Positions 41,319-41,723 of a DNA stretch of 41,723 nucleotides are shown here, in pieces. Made by a program: the position numbers and the translations under genes. The notes beneath the pieces are model-generated. The model was not told where the DNA came from, searched no databases, and saw only the letters and a list, made by a program, of their open reading frames with translations. This stretch comes from a bacterium (GTDB lineage: Bacteria > Myxococcota_A > Bradymonadia > REDH01). Where the stretch lies: the NCBI GenBank assembly GCA_030427825.1, contig JAUICO010000036.1, forward strand, positions 1-41,723, read 5' to 3'. Positions within the stretch are counted from its first letter, which is position 1. Each line of letters begins with the position of its first letter.

Positions 41319-41723
41319 AGCTCATCCTCAGGGACAAAACACACAATGTCGCGAATGCTCCCGCTGGTCTCTTCCGCCCATTCAATCACCACGCGAGTCC
41401 CACGTCGCAGCGCTTCCGGCCTCGAAGTTCGCAGCGCATGAAGCACATTCGTGTCCGCTCCATCCAGGCGCACCAGCGCCCACCCGAAAGGCTCGTCAAA
41501 AGGATGCGAGTCCAGGGGCTCCGAAACCCAACTCCAGGACTCCAAACGACCCGCCGTTCCAACCTCAACCCACTCGTCCAACGCAGCACCCGTCGCCGGA
41601 TCATAACCCGTCGGTGGCACCATCACACTCCCATCACCCCGACGCATCCCCAACACACGCCGCTGCAACAACCCACCATAGAACCGCCCGATGACAGGCC
41701 CCGTCGTCCGCTTGTAATCGAAA
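41315..41723 (-). CDS. DUF35 OB-fold protein, N-terminus cut by window edge
   Basis: The frame is open to the end of the window on the minus strand (about 135 codons visible). The visible start (FDYKRTTGPVIGRFYGG) is typical of the internal beginning of a DUF35 domain, so the real start lies outside. VMVPPTGYDPATG replaces the zinc ribbon. EWVEVGTAGRLESWSWV, FGWALVRLDGADTNVLHAL and GTRVVIEW form the OB fold. It is paired with the DUF35 gene at 40779; the two are different in sequence and probably heterodimerise. Confidence 0.85.
   Translation of the reverse strand, partial: FDYKRTTGPVIGRFYGGLLQRRVLGMRRGDGSVMVPPTGYDPATGAALDEWVEVGTAGRLESWSWVSEPLDSHPFDEPFGWALVRLDGADTNVLHALRTSRPEALRRGTRVVIEWAEETSGSIRDIVCFVPEDEL

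Overview
The window is high-GC DNA from a Gram-negative bacterium with an outer membrane. It resembles Myxococcota/Bradymonadales ('deltaproteobacterial' lineages). The reasons are: a C-terminal tail of MYXO-CTERM type, a myxobacterial-type outer-membrane beta-barrel protein, many lipoproteins with Asp/Gly/Asn-rich tethers and Cys-rich modules, two-gene RdgC-like proteins, and thiolase-like/DUF35 cassettes. This placement is inference from gene content; no marker phylogeny could be run.

Layout. (1) 1-448, minus strand: end-truncated hypothetical gene. (2) 678-5316: asd, a fibronectin-III MYXO-CTERM protein, an OM beta-barrel protein, truA and pssA, with the first four overlapping. (3) 5509-8793: three secreted Cys-rich lipoproteins. 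(4) 8897-11428: tRNA-Gln(TTG), prs, rplY (L25/CTC) and pth. (5) 11429-15700: hppA (K+-dependent-type pyrophosphatase) behind a leader rich in hairpins, then rpsF and rplI without rpsR, then a pilin-like protein. (6) 15937-17817: lipoprotein with seven RCC1-like repeats. (7) 17878-22328: a translationally coupled run of an RdgC-like pair, uppP, manC and a phosphomannomutase/phosphoglucomutase. (8) 22510-23421: PP2C phosphatase. (9) 23431-33714: compact run encoding a giant repeat lipoprotein, a metzincin lipoprotein, a HEAT-repeat protein, a DUF3604/PHP protein, a SurA-like truncated protein and HupE/UreJ_2. (10) 33948-37859: speB, a deoxyhypusine-synthase homologue (speY type) and speA, which together predict arginine to agmatine to putrescine to homospermidine. 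(11) 37867-38094, minus strand: small acidic protein. (12) 38571-41723, minus strand: two thiolase-like proteins that lack the usual nucleophilic Cys motif and two DUF35 proteins, all with overlapping start/stop codons, running off the window edge.

How it fits together. Housekeeping genes (translation, PRPP, phosphatidylserine, lysine/threonine/DAP precursor, undecaprenyl recycling, mannose activation) are interleaved with envelope and surface genes. No transposase, integrase, CRISPR array or phage gene was seen. The least conventional parts are the 23.4-33.7 kb envelope operon, with a 15-bp minisatellite inside a signal-peptide coding region, the hppA leader, the two-gene RdgC and the Cys-less thiolase/DUF35 cassette.
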